Below, one piece after another: positions 1 to 15,000 of a stretch of 64,000 nt of DNA (position 1 is the first letter of the stretch; every line of letters begins with the position of its first letter). A program made the translations under genes and the position numbers. Below the pieces are notes generated by a model. The model made no database searches and had not been told where the DNA came from. It was given only the letters and a program-made list of their open reading frames with translations. This DNA comes from Sisyra terminalis (taxonomy: Eukaryota; Arthropoda; Insecta; Neuroptera; Sisyridae): positions 20,026,001-20,090,000 of the forward strand of contig OY292279.1 of the NCBI GenBank assembly GCA_958496175.1, given 5' to 3'.

Positions 1-97
1 ACTAGTTTTGGAAGAAGATAGTTCAAAAGTTTTTCTCAAATTTACGTTTACAATGGATAGTTTAATTATTAATTTATTTTCGGGAGGATCAATTAAA
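1..97 (+). CDS. Vps13: Vps13 exon a (partial at window edge)
   Basis: Encodes residues 1-32 of the visible portion, including [15 protein letters not shown]. Base 1 completes a codon begun upstream. A GTAAGT donor starts at 98 in phase 0. Whether the exon begins at or before the window edge cannot be seen. Confidence 0.85.
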
Positions 98-3000
98 GTA
101 AGTTGTATTTGCTCTTTAATATGTTTTTACAATGTACTAGCATGCAAATTGAACAATTCATTTATTTAACTCAATTTTAATTTTAACGAAAATAATGTGA
201 AATAGAATTGAATTATATATAGTATAGCAAATTAGAACAAAAGTCGCTAGGTGATTTACATATTTTATGATTCTTGGAAAAACGGAAGTGGATATATTTT
301 TAAGTTTTAAAGTGGCGTATCTTTTCGAATTGTTCATTCAAAATCTACAAAAGGCATTACTTTAACTCACCCATAATTTATTAATTATGGTTTTTTACAA
401 GTCGCTACCAACATGCATATATAAAGAAACGATACTTCTTAAATTTGTCATCAAGCAATTGAGAATTGGCCTTTTTTTAAAGGCGATAAAGAAGTATTGT
501 TTAGTAGAAAACCATTCATACACCTTAAATATACAAAATAATTATACATTTGTACGAAGAAGTCAAGTTTTGTACACTAAAAGAAATCATGGCATTAACT
601 CCTCTTTGTCAGTACTTTAAATCAAGTTTATGCATAACTTTTTTGAGACAGAACCACTAATGATATACAAATGTACCAAGATATTTTACGTAGACAACCA
701 TGCCCGTCGAATATCTGCAACCAGATTCACTGGGCTGCAACCAGTGTTAGAATCTCGAACAGCAATGAAGAAGACCAATAAAAAAGAGGCACACAAAAAA
801 CGCTCCTTAATGTGAGTAAACATTGTAAGGCAAAAAAAATATGGGAAAAGCTTTCCTGAATCTAACCATTGAAACTCCTAATGTCGCAAGAATCTATACC
901 AGAATGGTAACATATGCACAATTGGAGTACTCGTAGACGGTTTAACATGCATATTATATCAGGTAGAAGATTTAATTACTTCCCTTGTTTTGTTCGAATA
1001 CAATTCTTACTTACTATACAGTTCTTATCAGAAACTTTGCAAGCTTATTGTAAAAAGTAGGTTTTCAGAGTTTTCACGATCTCAATCTATCGTCTACCTT
1101 GCTATTTATGTTTAGTGTGCGACTAGTTAGGCAACCCAAATTGTCTTCCATTAGGTGCTCACGAAAACAGTTTGTTTCTTTACATTTTTGATACAAATTA
1201 TTTATAAAAGTAAGGTTTTTTTAATAACTAGGAAAAAAATTCCATCCCCCCTTGACACTAATATTTGGGCATAAGGAATTGGGAGTAAACATACCTTAGT
1301 ATTTAATTAGTCGGAAAACACTTAAACGTCGATTACTAACTGGCTCAATGACTTGGCCTTAAATAAGTGGAACCAGGAAATATACCCTTTAGGCTGCGAT
1401 ATTGAGGTCGAATTCCACCTCATCCTGGTGGACCTGACCTAATTTAAAAGTGATACGCCTTTAAAAGTTTGAAAACTAAAGTCATATATTCCTCTTTTTA
1501 GGTAGGTTTTGAATAAGCTTAAAATCGTATTTCAGTGCTAATTGAAATTTGATAATTATGATTGCAATCACAAACGATCGGAAATAATTTCTTTTAAAGT
1601 AACATTCAATTACTGAACACTTTAATTATGTATAGCATCGTATATAATAACGTTGAACCTTTTAATTTCGTTAGTGATTCTAGATTTTACGAATGTATCC
1701 AAGCGATATAAGTACACATTCGCGCTCAGTAGATCTGGAATTATTTTACAGATAGTGAACTGTCGGCATTACAAATTAAGCAAAAAGTACAGTTTGTTCA
1801 CTTTTAGATGTTTAGATAAACAAAAATTATAGTAGTATCACTTTTCATCATAATTGACAATAGTATTATAGAATTTTTAAAAGCTTCATAACAATATTTT
1901 AATTTACAGCAAACTGATGCTTCCCCATACTCCCCTGAAAATGGTTTAGCTCGATTTCGGCTGGATGTTTTATCGATCAAAGGGCGCCAATTGGCCGGTT
2001 CAGAAATGTATGTATCAATGGTGTTAGTCGATTGTATTTTGGACGATTCTCGTCCTTGGAGAGAAGATAAATTAAATAGAATGTTATCACGGCGTGTAAC
2101 TGCAGAAGACAATGCCGAAGGAGATGCTAACATTCGTAGCATGATTGATATCACTTTCCAAAAGAAAAACTACAATCACTTCGGTAAGTACCTATTATAT
2201 CCAAGTTTTATTTTCAGTTTCTTATATTTTTTTCTTTTAGTCGATGTTCGTGTGTATAGTTTCAATATGATTCTCGCTATGGATTATCTTATGACAGTGG
2301 CCAATTTCTTTGTAATATCAAATCAAAATTCATCAGTACTAAGTGATGATGACAATTATCTTATACAACATATTGATAGTGGAATCGACAAATCAATTAA
2401 ATCCGCAAGACCATCAAGGACAGCTTCATCTTTAAAACGCGCCGAAGTCCGTGGAGATCCCACAAATTTTACATTCAACATTCGAATAGAAAAACCTGAC
2501 ATAGTTTTGGTTGAAAACTTGAATTGTATCGACACAGATGCAATGATTTTAAATGTTTGTATTATTTAGTACTTCTTTAATAGTTTTTGCTTTAACTTTA
2601 TTTCAATTTTTTAGTGTGAGATCATTTTGAAAGTTCGATTAAATCCATTGCATCAAGTCATCAATGGTTCTATCAAGGATTTCACTGTTGTTACATGTAA
2701 TTATAATCCTGAAAAAAGACAAGAAAATAAATTTGAAGTGTTGGAACCATTGTGGATAAGTATTGCTGGATCAACGCCAGCTGGAGCGGTAAATCAAGGG
2801 TTACATATTGACGTTATCGTTACAGACATAAAAATTAGTGTTTGTCCAAGTATATGAAACACTAATTTTTCACCCTTAGCAAATTTAATTTATTTTAATT
2901 CACTTTTTTAGCGACAATTGAATTATTAAATCGTGTTTTGGTGACCATGTATTCCTCATCAAATGAGATTGTTGAAAAGAAAACAGAATTGGGAGATTTT

Positions 3001-6000
3001 ACTAACTTATGGAATCAGCAAGTGTATAAAGTTACAGATTTCTGGTTTTTACGGACAGGTATTTTAACTGATTGATTTTTTTTGCCAATGTTTTGAATTA
3101 CTTTCTTTTTATTTTGAATTAGATGAAGCAATGGAAGCAGCAGAATATTTCTACGAAAAAGGTGGTCAAGTTAGTTCAGTGTTAAATGAAATGTGTCTGA
3201 TAAGTCTTCCTGTTATTAAACTAACACTAGACTCTGGTGTTAGCAAAAAAACCATTCCAATGATTATGTTAAAGTCAGGAATTCAAGCAACTGTTGGTAA
3301 TTGGTCAACTGAAGTAAGTTCATTTAAATTATTTTTATAAATTTTTGCTAAAATACAGAACAAAAAAAAAAACAACTCATAGCAAGTTCCCGTCCTAACT
3401 ATGTGTTGCATTGAAAATGAAAATATTTTTTTGTATTTCTTTTTATTACTTAATTAAGAAAATATTACATAAATGACATAAACTTTCCTCTTCATAACTA
3501 TACGCTGAATAAACAGCAATCGCTAAAAGTTCAATCATACTAAAAAGTGGAATAATCACAAATAAATAAGTCGATCGATCTACAATTTCATGTAATTATG
3601 TAAATACTTCTATTGTACTTCAGCAAATATCTCATGTTTAGTATCGCGTTATATAGATTGTTCTAAAAGTAGTAGAGAGCAGAATTGGTACGTATGGGGG
3701 ATGAAATTTCGTAACGAAAAGTTCCATGCGATTTTTCCATCTACTGCACCCTTAATTCCTTTTTTAATTAAATTAAGTAGGCAATCACTCACTCCACGAC
3801 ACCAGAGTGTGACAAATTCTCTAGGAGCTAAAAATTTATATCGTATAAATTAACCAAACAAATAGAATAAAGCAAAGAACTAAACAGAAAATTTAGTAAT
3901 GATCCAAAGTAAAAGTTTTCACAAACTAACAAAACTTCAAATTGTTAGATTTTGGAGTAGAGGATTGAGTGTTTTTTAATAGTTTTTTACCGTTGCTTTA
4001 TAACAACTAAGCGTCCTTAGCGGCTCTAGGGTTAATAAAAATCCGTAATCTGAGAAATACTAAAAATTTGTCTGTTACAAGACTTGAATTCAGTACTTAC
4101 GGAGATTCGAAGCAGTAACCTTGACCACTCGTCCACCAGTTGGGGAAGATCAATTGTTTCTTCAACTAATTTAAGTTTATACTTATGTAATTCAAACATT
4201 CATAGAAGAGTGAAAATCTTATTTTAATTTATTCTCGAAAAATCGTGATCCTCTGATGAAGTAGTGCAAGGTTTTTCTTCCTCTTCTATGCCCCCTTCCC
4301 CCAAATTTCTACCATTTCAACATCGGCCCTCCTATTGTATCTTATTCTTCATAAACACATTTGTGATTGCTTGCATATTTTATTAAATTAAGGGTGCGCC
4401 AGAAAAAAAAATCACAGAGGACTTTTCGTCTTGAAATTTTCTTCCATATATGTACAATGAATACTGTTTTCTACCATTTGGAGGTGACCAAACACTTGCT
4501 CACTAGAAAAATCTTCACACGAAAGTTGCCCACGTAGAATACTCCTCATATTGAAATTAACGCACAATGATATACCCTCACATGGTATATAACGCACAGG
4601 AAAAAATATTTAATTTATTATTATTAGTATTGTAATTGTTGTTATTTAATTATTGTTTATGTAATTATTGTTAGTATAACGATATTTTACGATATTAAAA
4701 CTGAATTAATTTAAAAATCGTGCATTAAGTTAAATACAACGTAGAAACTGAAATGTTGCCTGATATTAACTTTTTCAAAAACAAAGATATTTTTTTTCAA
4801 ATTGATTTATAGTCTATTACAATACTAATAAAAAAATAAGTCTTAATTAAATATTAAATCAAATTAGTATTTTTTGCTATGGGTTAATTTCCATGTGAGG
4901 ATATATTATTGTGCGTTAATTTCTGTGCAAGGAATTTTCTCTATGAGTCAATTTTTATAAAGGCAACTATGTAGGCAATGCTAGTATGTAACTTTTTGTG
5001 GGCAATTTTCATGTGACGAATTTTCTAGTGGGCAACTATTATAGAACCACTACTTTTGGGAGATCCTGTATAATACTACATTGGACATACGCAATAAAAA
5101 TTTAGGCAAAATTTGTATTTGATTCATTTTAAAACTGTTGTTTTAGATGTACATTGACGCAAGTATGACATTGCAAGTGGATTATTACAACAATCATTTA
5201 GCTATGTGGGAACCTTTGATTGAAAGTATTGAACATGAAAAAACGCGAGTACCATGGGAATTGAAATTTGAAGTAAGAAACAGTAATTTTGCTTAATAAA
5301 TGAATAAAAGGGATCTTTTTTAGTTGCAAATGAATAATGTGGATACAAATCCGGTTTCTTCATCTCATCAACTTTCAACAGAAGCATCTGATACAGGAGC
5401 AACCTTTGATGATTCTTTCACTCAAACTGCCACCCGAACAATAAATATTTCCTCCAAAGATAATTTAGAAATGACCGTGACGAAAACGGCATTGGAAGTG
5501 ATGAATAATTTAAGCAAAGCATTTGCAAATGCTGTTACAGAAAGTGGATATACGAAAGTTACGGCCATCGCACCGTATGAAGTACAAAATGATACCGGCT
5601 TAAATATTATAGTTATGTTGGCTGGAAGTGAATTTGAAGTTGTTGATAAACCATCTTACGATGAAGTCCATTTGGAACCAGGGGCTAAAGTTCTATTGAA
5701 TTTGAAGAAATTTGTTCCAAAACAGAGGGCTAGTATTAGCTCTGATATTCAAATATTGAAAGATAATCGAAAGAAAAGTACTTCCGTTGAACTAGAAAAG
5801 GATCTCAAAATTTTGACGGTGAAGGTAATTGTTTTTTTCTTCTAATTTTAATTCAATTATTAACTTCAGATTTTAGGTCCAAGGAATGATTAGTAGTTTG
5901 GAACTACCGGTAAGCAGAGCGGATAAAAGATTCTTTCCATTAAATCGTGTTGATCAGAATGAAAAATGGGGTTTTATTTCTGATATTACAATGCAAGACG

Positions 6001-9000
6001 GTCGTTTTATAATCACATTACGAAGTATTTTGCAGGTAGTTTAATATTTTTTACGCAAGAAAACAACGTATTTTATAACATTTTAAATGTAGGTTTTCAA
6101 TCATTTTGATCAAGCCATTGATGTATACTATATGACCGAGCGTGGAAATGAAGTTGAATTCATCACATCGGTGAAACCCAAGGAAGTTGTAAATTTACCA
6201 GTGCAAACCGTTTACACTCCCACAAGTGAAATATTCTTTGGTCTTCCTGGATACACGGTTTCAGCTACTCCATTTATTTGGCGAGATTTGCAGCTAAATT
6301 TGGCTATAGCCAAATTGCTTGAATGTCGACCAAAACCAGACAAGTCTAATAAAACTGGATTTTATTTACGGGTAAGAATATTTTTAAGCAAAGAAATGCA
6401 TCTTCCAATAGCGTAAGTGGGTACCTAACATTTCGGAAATGGAAAAAATCATAAATGATAGCCAAAAAAGAATTTTTATTGTCCTGAATCCTGGTATACG
6501 TTTTATATAATATGCTTGCGCTGTAATTGAAATGTTTATTTTACAATTATTTAAATAGCAAATAATTCATGGAAGATATGATAACGTTACTATTAAGATA
6601 CTTGCCTTTTTTATTCTGGCTGGATTACTCTATTCTCAAAGTTCTCTTTTAGTTTTCCAGAAAGTTTTACATTCTATCTCTAAAATTTGAAACCCACTAC
6701 TATTTTTTGAGTTTATTTATAATAATTAATTGTTTTATCATGAATTTAATTTTAGGTTCGAGGTGAAATTGAGCAAATTTACAACGAAAACTCAAATATT
6801 CATACCATGGCGAGTTTGTGTTATCAAGTTCATTTATGCCCAGCGGTTTCATTTCGTAATTGTCTTCCTTTACCAATTGTTATTTGCACATCTAATTCAG
6901 TTGATGAAACAATTCTCGAACCAGGAATTTTGGCCAATTTACCGGTCGTTGAACCTGGTCGATCTTTCATCACCGTTCGTGTATGTTGAACCATTTAAAC
7001 TCACCCTTCCGAATTCTATTCATTTATTTTTTCTGATTAGATATCTGATTACCTCGACAAGGAATGGTCTTGTAAATGGCAAATGCCTGTGAATCCACCT
7101 GAATTTTCCGTTTGGGCGTTCGATTCTTTCGACAGTATTCAAAAGTGTACATTACATTTAGGTATTCATGTTTCAACATTTAATGGGGCAACTATAATTT
7201 CGCTCTATTGTCCGTTTTGGATGCTTAACAAAACTGGGCTTATGCTCACTTATCGGGTAAGTTTTTTTTTCAACCACATAATATTTTTATCGGTTTTTGA
7301 AGTCTTAGATTGAAATTTTCAAATCCTTTACAATTGAAATTATAGTAAGTTAGAAAAATAACAGATGTGGAATTTGAACTCATTTATTCCCAAACCACAC
7401 TGCAAGGTTAATAAAAAATGTATTATAGGATTCCTTTGATATATTCTCCTTCTGTGATGTACGAATCCTTTTGCAGAAAACGCGCAAATTTGAACGTCAT
7501 GATGCGTCGCCAAGTCCCATCAAGGTAGAACATGCTTTACTGAAATGTTCGACTTTGTCAAATAACTCCTTATTAATCCTTTACGTAATTGACAAAAACG
7601 ACCATTTAAACTTTAACACATTAGAATGTGAGCTTTAAAGCTTCTAAATCCCAATAAATGTATGACATGGAACTCAGAATGTAAAGCTCATACTACCTAC
7701 TACTATATGCGTTTTCGCTAAACATTTCAAACTACTTTATTTTGCTGTAACTCATATTGTAATCTTTTACTCATCAATAATCTTAAAATCAGTTTTAGAT
7801 ATTCGATAAACTGAGTATTTTACATTTTGAGTTTCTGGTTACTTACATACATGTTTACCACAAAATTTAGCTGTACACTACGGAATGTATTTTAAATCTT
7901 AAAGCACAAGGTGGGAGTTAATATACATGGATTGGATATGACTTCTTGAATATGGATTATAAGTTCGTGTTTTTATTCATTCAATGCTTTTTGCAGTTCA
8001 TTTTCTCGTGTATCTTTTCGATATTCAGTTCAGGTCAAAACTAGTTCACCTCTTTAATATTTACGGATTATTTAATAAGTTGTTTCAGTTATGGATATTA
8101 TTATACGACTAAATATTTAATAATTAAAAGATAACTTCCCTTGTTACGTTGATGGTTTAATATGTACATCGTGTATGCTTTTTATGATGCGTTTCATACA
8201 AATTGCTGAAAGGTAAGAAAAATTTGAAATTCAGGGAACAAAACTGAAAAAAATTCTGGAATCTTTATTTCTTCATTCAACATTACTATTTATATTGTAA
8301 GAGATATAGATTAATTTAGTAATATTAGCAATTATAAGCAAAAAGTTTATTCTGTAAAGAACATGAACATACAATAGTAAGTTAAATAGAATTTAGATGA
8401 AAAGTCCTTTGTCGTCGGATTAATACAAAATATTTTATACAAAACTTCTATTCGAGTAGTTTTTATAAATAAGGTTTTTATAAAAAACGAATTTTGCCTG
8501 ATTTTATGATATTCTCTACATTTCTTCTTATTTGTACAAATTCAAATGTAAATTTTTTTTACTTATCAATGCAAAAACATGTTACTTTCGTAGTGGTATA
8601 CTCACGAGTGAATTTAGTTATGGTTTCATCATTACTACTACTATAATTACTATTAAGAAATCTAATGCTAGTAAGGCTCCCATGAAGATTCTATCGTATT
8701 GGAAGAAGCAGTTCAAAATGAAGAGTTAGAAATGCTTCTCATGGTTTCAAGTCTTTAACGATCCTGTTAAAAAATACATTTGAAGCTTAATAGCCTATGA
8801 TACCTTTAATGGTATATGCCTTTAATGCCTTTTAATGCCTAAAATGCCTTTAATTCATTTTTTGATCATTTTCAACAATATGTTGCATTCTAACCAGAGC
8901 TGACAAAGGTACTTCTGGAAAATAGTTAGATTCTAGATAAACTACTTTTTAGAAAAGTTTCCAAAGTTACTTTGGATATCTAGTTACTCTTATAAAAAAA

Positions 9001-12000
9001 GGAACTTAACTAATTTTCTGAAGTTACTTTTTAAGATACTTAAATGATTCCTTTTTTAGTTGCTTTGTGTACTATGTATGTACTTAATTTCGCAACGTAA
9101 TAGGTAAAAATTATTAGGTAATCAAATAATGTATTCCTTGTTTTTATCACTTTAGGAAAAAGGAAAGTATGTTTATGCTTAAACCCCTGTGAACACAACA
9201 CACTTAAAAACGATAGAAGTAAAGAAGAGGTGGGTAACTAAACATAGTTATGTTTAATTATGACAAATCAATTAGCTATGCTGCAGCCAAGGACACAAGT
9301 TTTAAATTTCCTCCAAATCTAAGTTATGAGTAATGGAGTTTTTATACGTATATGTTTGCTATTTGATTTGTACTCGAATTGTATTCGTTAACTCGTTTTA
9401 ATCACATAAGCCTATGTGTGTAAAAAAAAGTTGGACGAATAATCTTGTGCGATTTTAATTTGGTTGTTTTCAAAAATATCATCAAATCGTTTCTACACAC
9501 ATAAGCTTATATGAGTGTTATGAGTAAACTATACTTTCCGAATAGAAATCAGAATCGAAAAGAAACCATGTATGAGTGAAAACACTCTGGCTAGCTATAT
9601 TTTTTTTTTGTAAACAACATAATTCAAACTATCATTGGATCTCAAATTATTGTACTTTAAGTAGTTTAAAAACCCAAAATTCGTTTCATCCTAGGATCTT
9701 TAAGTTTGTAAATTTGGGCTTGGATAGTAAAAAATGAAATAATGAAGCCAAAAAAAAAACATACTTTTTAATTTTTGGAAAAGCTTCAAGAAACTGAATT
9801 TATTTTGCATGGATCTTCGCCTTGTGTTTTAAGACTTAAATGAATAACCGTATAGAAAGTAGATTACAATAATTGCTTTGATAGTAATTGTTAATGTGAA
9901 TACGTTTGTTGCAATTGACATAGTTTGTTGCAATCTGGTTGAGAACTCTACGGAACGAATTGGTAAATGGTAGTTAAAGTTTTGAGATAATCAATATTTC
10001 CGGGTTGCATAGTACTCGAAAATTCTTCTATTTATCATTAAATTCCATCGAGAGCTAAATAAACTTTACCATATCAAATTTATTTTGGTCATTGTTCTCT
10101 TCTAGCATTTATTTTAAACAACTATATTTTATTCGTTTACTCAAATAAACTTCTAAAATGATATAAATAAAATTACTTAATCCCGAAAAAAAAAATGTTT
10201 ATAATGGTTTCAATTTCCTTCCAAAAACGTATTCACGTCACATATTACAATAGTAGCGCGACAAACCCACCCTTCAGGTCTTTTTCAATAGGAAAAAAAG
10301 AAAATGTTTTAAGTTTTCCTTTAAATAATAATAATTTAATTTTAAATTCCATTTTATAGAGCTCCGAAGATGCTATGAACGTTTTGTACCATCCTGAGAA
10401 CTTCAAAGGCCCAATTTTGTTTTCCTTCAGTTCAAAATACTTCTTTGGCAAAAAGAAAGCTGCCATTCGAGTTGAGAATGGAGATTGGTCCAGTAAATTT
10501 TCTCTGGATGTCGCTGGATCGTCTGGTGTTATTAATTGTCGATCAAACAACCAAATCTACCAAGTAAATATTCCCAAGTACTTAAGAAAATCGATAATAA
10601 TGTATATTTTTTATTTCTTCAGATTGGTGTTCATAATCAATTGACTTATAATGGCTTAACAAAACAAGTTACCTTCACTCCATTTTATATTTTGCTTAAC
10701 AATGCACCATTCCCCATTTTAACTCAGGAGACCGATCGACCTGGTGATGCTTGGGTTAAAGTGGAAACAGGAAAATGCTGTCCCCTCTGGCCTGTATCAG
10801 AACGCGAAGATAAATTGTTGCGAATCAAAGTCGAAGGCACTACGGAAATTTCAGCTTCCTTTTTAATAACAGAAGTTCATACAACATTATTGAAATTGCA
10901 CAATAGAGTGAGAAAATTTTCATATTTTAATGGATCGAAATATTGGTTCAAAATTAAACATGACGTGATTCTTTTTGTAGTATGGAGGTGTTAATGTTGA
11001 TGTTCAAGTCAATGAAGGGGGAGTTTACATCACTTTTAATTCATATGCTTTTGGATTAGCACCAGCTTTAATTATTAATCAAACTAAAAATTCAATTAAC
11101 TTTTGGGAGAGCAATTCAATTAATATTAGGTTTGTTGGAATAATAATTTAATTTAGAAGTACTAGTTTTTATTTATATTATTTTTTTTTAGGTCAATTGA
11201 TCCATCCCACTATATATTTTACACTTGGGAAAATCCTTCAGGATCTCGTTTGTTGGTTTGGGATATAGGACATAAGATGGAAGAATTCAATGATTTACGC
11301 AAGGACGGAATTGGACAAATTTCTATTGATAGCCACAAAAATTTTTACTGGGTATCTTTCTTAGATGGAATACAACGTATCATTCTTTTCACCGAATTCG
11401 AAGATGTGGCGAAAAACGCACAAAGTGCTGGAAGTTTCGAGACTGTAGACCAAGAAATCAACGTCGCGATTCACGGCGTGGGAATATCTTTCGTAAATAA
11501 TCTTCAACGAAAAGAAATTATGTATATGGGCATTGCAAGTACGGGTGTCATTTGGGAAGTTTCCAAAGTAAACGGCAGACGATTCAAGCCGTTATGTTTA
11601 CGAGATTGTTTGATGATTGAACATGCTTACCAGAGTTATTTGACTCAGATTGAAGTCAAAAGCAATCAAATCAACAGTCATGTGGTGATCGATCCGAAAT
11701 TGGAGGTTGATTTTGAATCGTGGCAAATGTTCAAACCAAATAAGCGCATTTTAAGACGAACGTTTCAAACGGGTCTTTGGCTACAAATCAAATCTGCTCC
11801 ACACCAATTTCAATTGCATGCAAAGATCAATCGATTGCAGATTGATAATCAACTACATGATTGTATTTTCCCAGTTGTGCTAGCACCGGTAGCTTTACCA
11901 AAAAGTGTTGCAGCTGATTCAGGTAATAAAAAAAAATCATATCCATATTTATTTCTATTACTTTCTCTAAAGGTGTTTACGCTTATGTAATCATTTAAAG

Positions 12001-15000
12001 ATAAAATTAAGTACTATAGAAGTATATCTCAGAGAAATAATTTTTATTTTAGATATTTTGTATCTTTTTTCTCCAAATTTCGATCTACTACTTAGTAGAT
12101 TTCCGAAAATGCTTGTAAGTCCTTCGAAAGTACTTAGTCTACTTTTCCAAAGATCTTCGTAAATATTGAATCTTAGGCTTCTTTATTCATTTTTGGAATA
12201 CCTCATCTTTGTTTAATCAATCAAATTAACTTAATTCTCCATAAAAAAACATTTAAGAAGACGCATATACTTTCCAATGTTATTTGAGGTATCAATTAAA
12301 TGACGAATGCGATGTTTAGATTGGTCTATATTTCAAAGCTTTCAAAGCATCCATATGCATTATATGAAATAGAGCACCGATGATAACGATTTAATATTGT
12401 TATATAAGAATTTTACTCCTATATGCTTCTATGGATTGTCCCAAAAGTAGTAGATAGCAAAAAATAATTATATCATTAATTTTATCCGATTTAAATTTTA
12501 CGCTCCCAAAGAATTATCGCGTTCTGGTTTAGTGGATCGTTTGATGCCTTGAAAATTGTTTTAATGATTTTTCGGAATTAGTGAGTCTTAGAATTTAAGT
12601 AAAATATTCAAAAGAATTTGGGGTTGAAAAATGAGCTGTTTAGTTTATTTAAGAAATGTGCAGATTATAAAGTAAATTAAATAGTTATAGATTATGTTAG
12701 TATAACTATGTTATATATGCAACAAGGTGAATAAATTGCCCAATTCGTGACATGGAGCAAAAATTTGCCGATTCTACAAAAAGAATTCCGCGATAAACCG
12801 TTAGGAACTCCAAATCTTGGAAATGTGAAAGAAACTGCTTCTTTACACCGGATGTTCATTTTTCGTTCGCTCCATTTTACAGGGAATATTAAGGAAATAT
12901 AAATTCAATGATTAATTCTCTTTAGTGGCCAAAAACTTATCAGTTTTAGAATATGGAAGTATGAAAACCTAGTTTTGCTAGAGTATTTGTAACAAAAATT
13001 TGTCGGTCATATTATTCATTTAAAACGTAAGGGGGTATTCTAGCCAGGAAGCCTAAATTTCGAGCGTTTTTTGCTGGTCGATAATGACAATAAATATTTT
13101 AACTATACATTTATTTTATCATCTGTTTATTTATATTTTATGAACTCCCAAAAAATAAATAAATATACTTTACAAAGTTACACGCTGTTGAAGCAGAGAA
13201 AAAAAATCGGGTATTTTGTCATTTTGTCACAATTTCCACCCTTCTGGTCATATAATAAATAAAAAATGTAGAATCTTTATCAGTACAAATATTCAGAAAT
13301 ATGAAAAAAAATCCTTCCAAAACTGTGATTTCCCAAAAAAGGTAGATTTTGTTGAGTTATTTTTAAAATTTTCCGAAGTTCTTAAAAATTTTTTTTTTTT
13401 AAATTGAAAGGTTTTTTGATGCTTCCTACCATGAGGGATACAAAGAAAAATATATAAAGAAAAATAATGCTAATTTTCAAGAAAATTGACCAATTAAAAC
13501 TTTTTATGACAATTGTTTCGAAAAAAGATTCGAGAAAAACGCGTTTCAGAGGGGTACATTCGTTTTCGGGTAGTCGAAGCTTGTGAACCGCCTATTGTTA
13601 GATCCGTTCCGTCTAAACCAGAGTTACTATGACACTAAAATGGCTATAACTTTTAAAATAATTCAAATTTAGAAAAATTATTTAAAGGAAATATTCTTTA
13701 ATATCTACTAAACCAGTGGCTCTTAACTGGGGTTCAATCGAACCTCAGGGGTTCGGTAAGTCAGTCTTGCAGGCTCGGCGGATATCATGTTTTAATGACT
13801 ATCTGGCTGACTTTTTCATTGTGTGCACCTACTATTTGTATAAATATGTACCTGTTTTGAAAAAGTCATAATTTATTTTTTTAAGAAGGGTTAGGTGAAT
13901 GTCCATATGAAACTATTGGTCAGTACCCCAAAAAAATAGGTTTGGTCAATTTTCTAGACTAAAATTCCCCCCTAATAAAAGTGGGAAGAGTATCTGTCGA
14001 ATCACATACGGCTTTTTGAAATTAAGAAAGCGCAGTTCTAATCCCTTAAATTTTTGCATTTCAACCAAGGAAATCTAAATTGCATTTGCGTAAAAAAAAT
14101 AATTTTATAGATCAGTATTTTTTTTGTCATGTAATTAATTAATTGAAAATTATTGTTATTGAAATAAGCACAAAAATATATAAAATATATAAGTTTTATC
14201 TTTTCCTTTCAGCTTTGAAACCATTTGCTGAACTTAGTATTGTACAAAGAATTATGCCGCACAGTTCAGTCCAACAATACAAATATTTCAAAGTACTTAT
14301 TCAAGAATTTCATATCAAATTTGATTTGGTATTCATAAATGAATTGCTAACCCTACTGGAAACCGATGAGGTCTCAGAAAAAGAAAAAGTAAATTCCTTT
14401 ATCATATAAATTCAATTTTGATAATAAAATTTATTTCCATTTTTAGTTGGAACAATTTCAAACTGATATGGATTTGGTTAATCAACCATTGTTGTTCCAT
14501 ATCGAAACCAAGTCTCTTAGAGACCAAAAGAATTTCTATGACTTATTACATTTCTCTCCATTGAAAATCCATGTTAGTTTCTCTTTACAAAGTGGAAGTA
14601 GTTCTTCTTCGAGTAATACACCCGAAATAATTTCGGTTCTCTTGCAAGGCATTGGAGTTACATTAACTGATATGCAAGATGTTATATTCAGGTAAGTTAT
14701 ATACTTTAAAATTTTAAGTATATTCGAATTTATGTTTTAATTTTTAAGGCTTGCTTATTTTGAACGGGAATACACGTTTTTATCACAAAACACACTAACA
14801 ACGGAAGTAACAAAACATTACGTGGGACAATTGATCAAACAACTGTATGTTTTGGTGTTTGGTTTGGACGTTTTGGGCAACCCTTATGGCTTAGTACTTG
14901 GAATTAAAAAAGGAGTTGAAGATTTGTTTTATGAACCATTCCAGGTTAACTTTTATTTGGTATATGTTTGTTGTGTAGTTTAATGAGAATTGATTTCAGG

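Larger units (their letters stand above)
3314..5146 (+). other. Vps13 intron with SINE and foldback repeat
   Basis: This 1.8 kb intron contains a tRNA-derived SINE (3982-4146, antisense) and a foldback repeat (4500-5045), both listed separately. The rest is AT-rich with no coding signal. Confidence 0.8.

Noticed and set aside
387..815. Two adjacent open frames in the first Vps13 intron
   Set aside because: Low-complexity, AT-driven translations with no splice or family support; the intron boundaries on both sides are clear.
1804..2154. Minus-strand open frame opposite a Vps13 exon
   Set aside because: Shadow of the coding exon at 1910-2183 in the opposite strand.
10245..10550. Minus-strand open frame across a Vps13 exon
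   Set aside because: Overlaps the conserved exon 10360-10563 and has no recognisable product.
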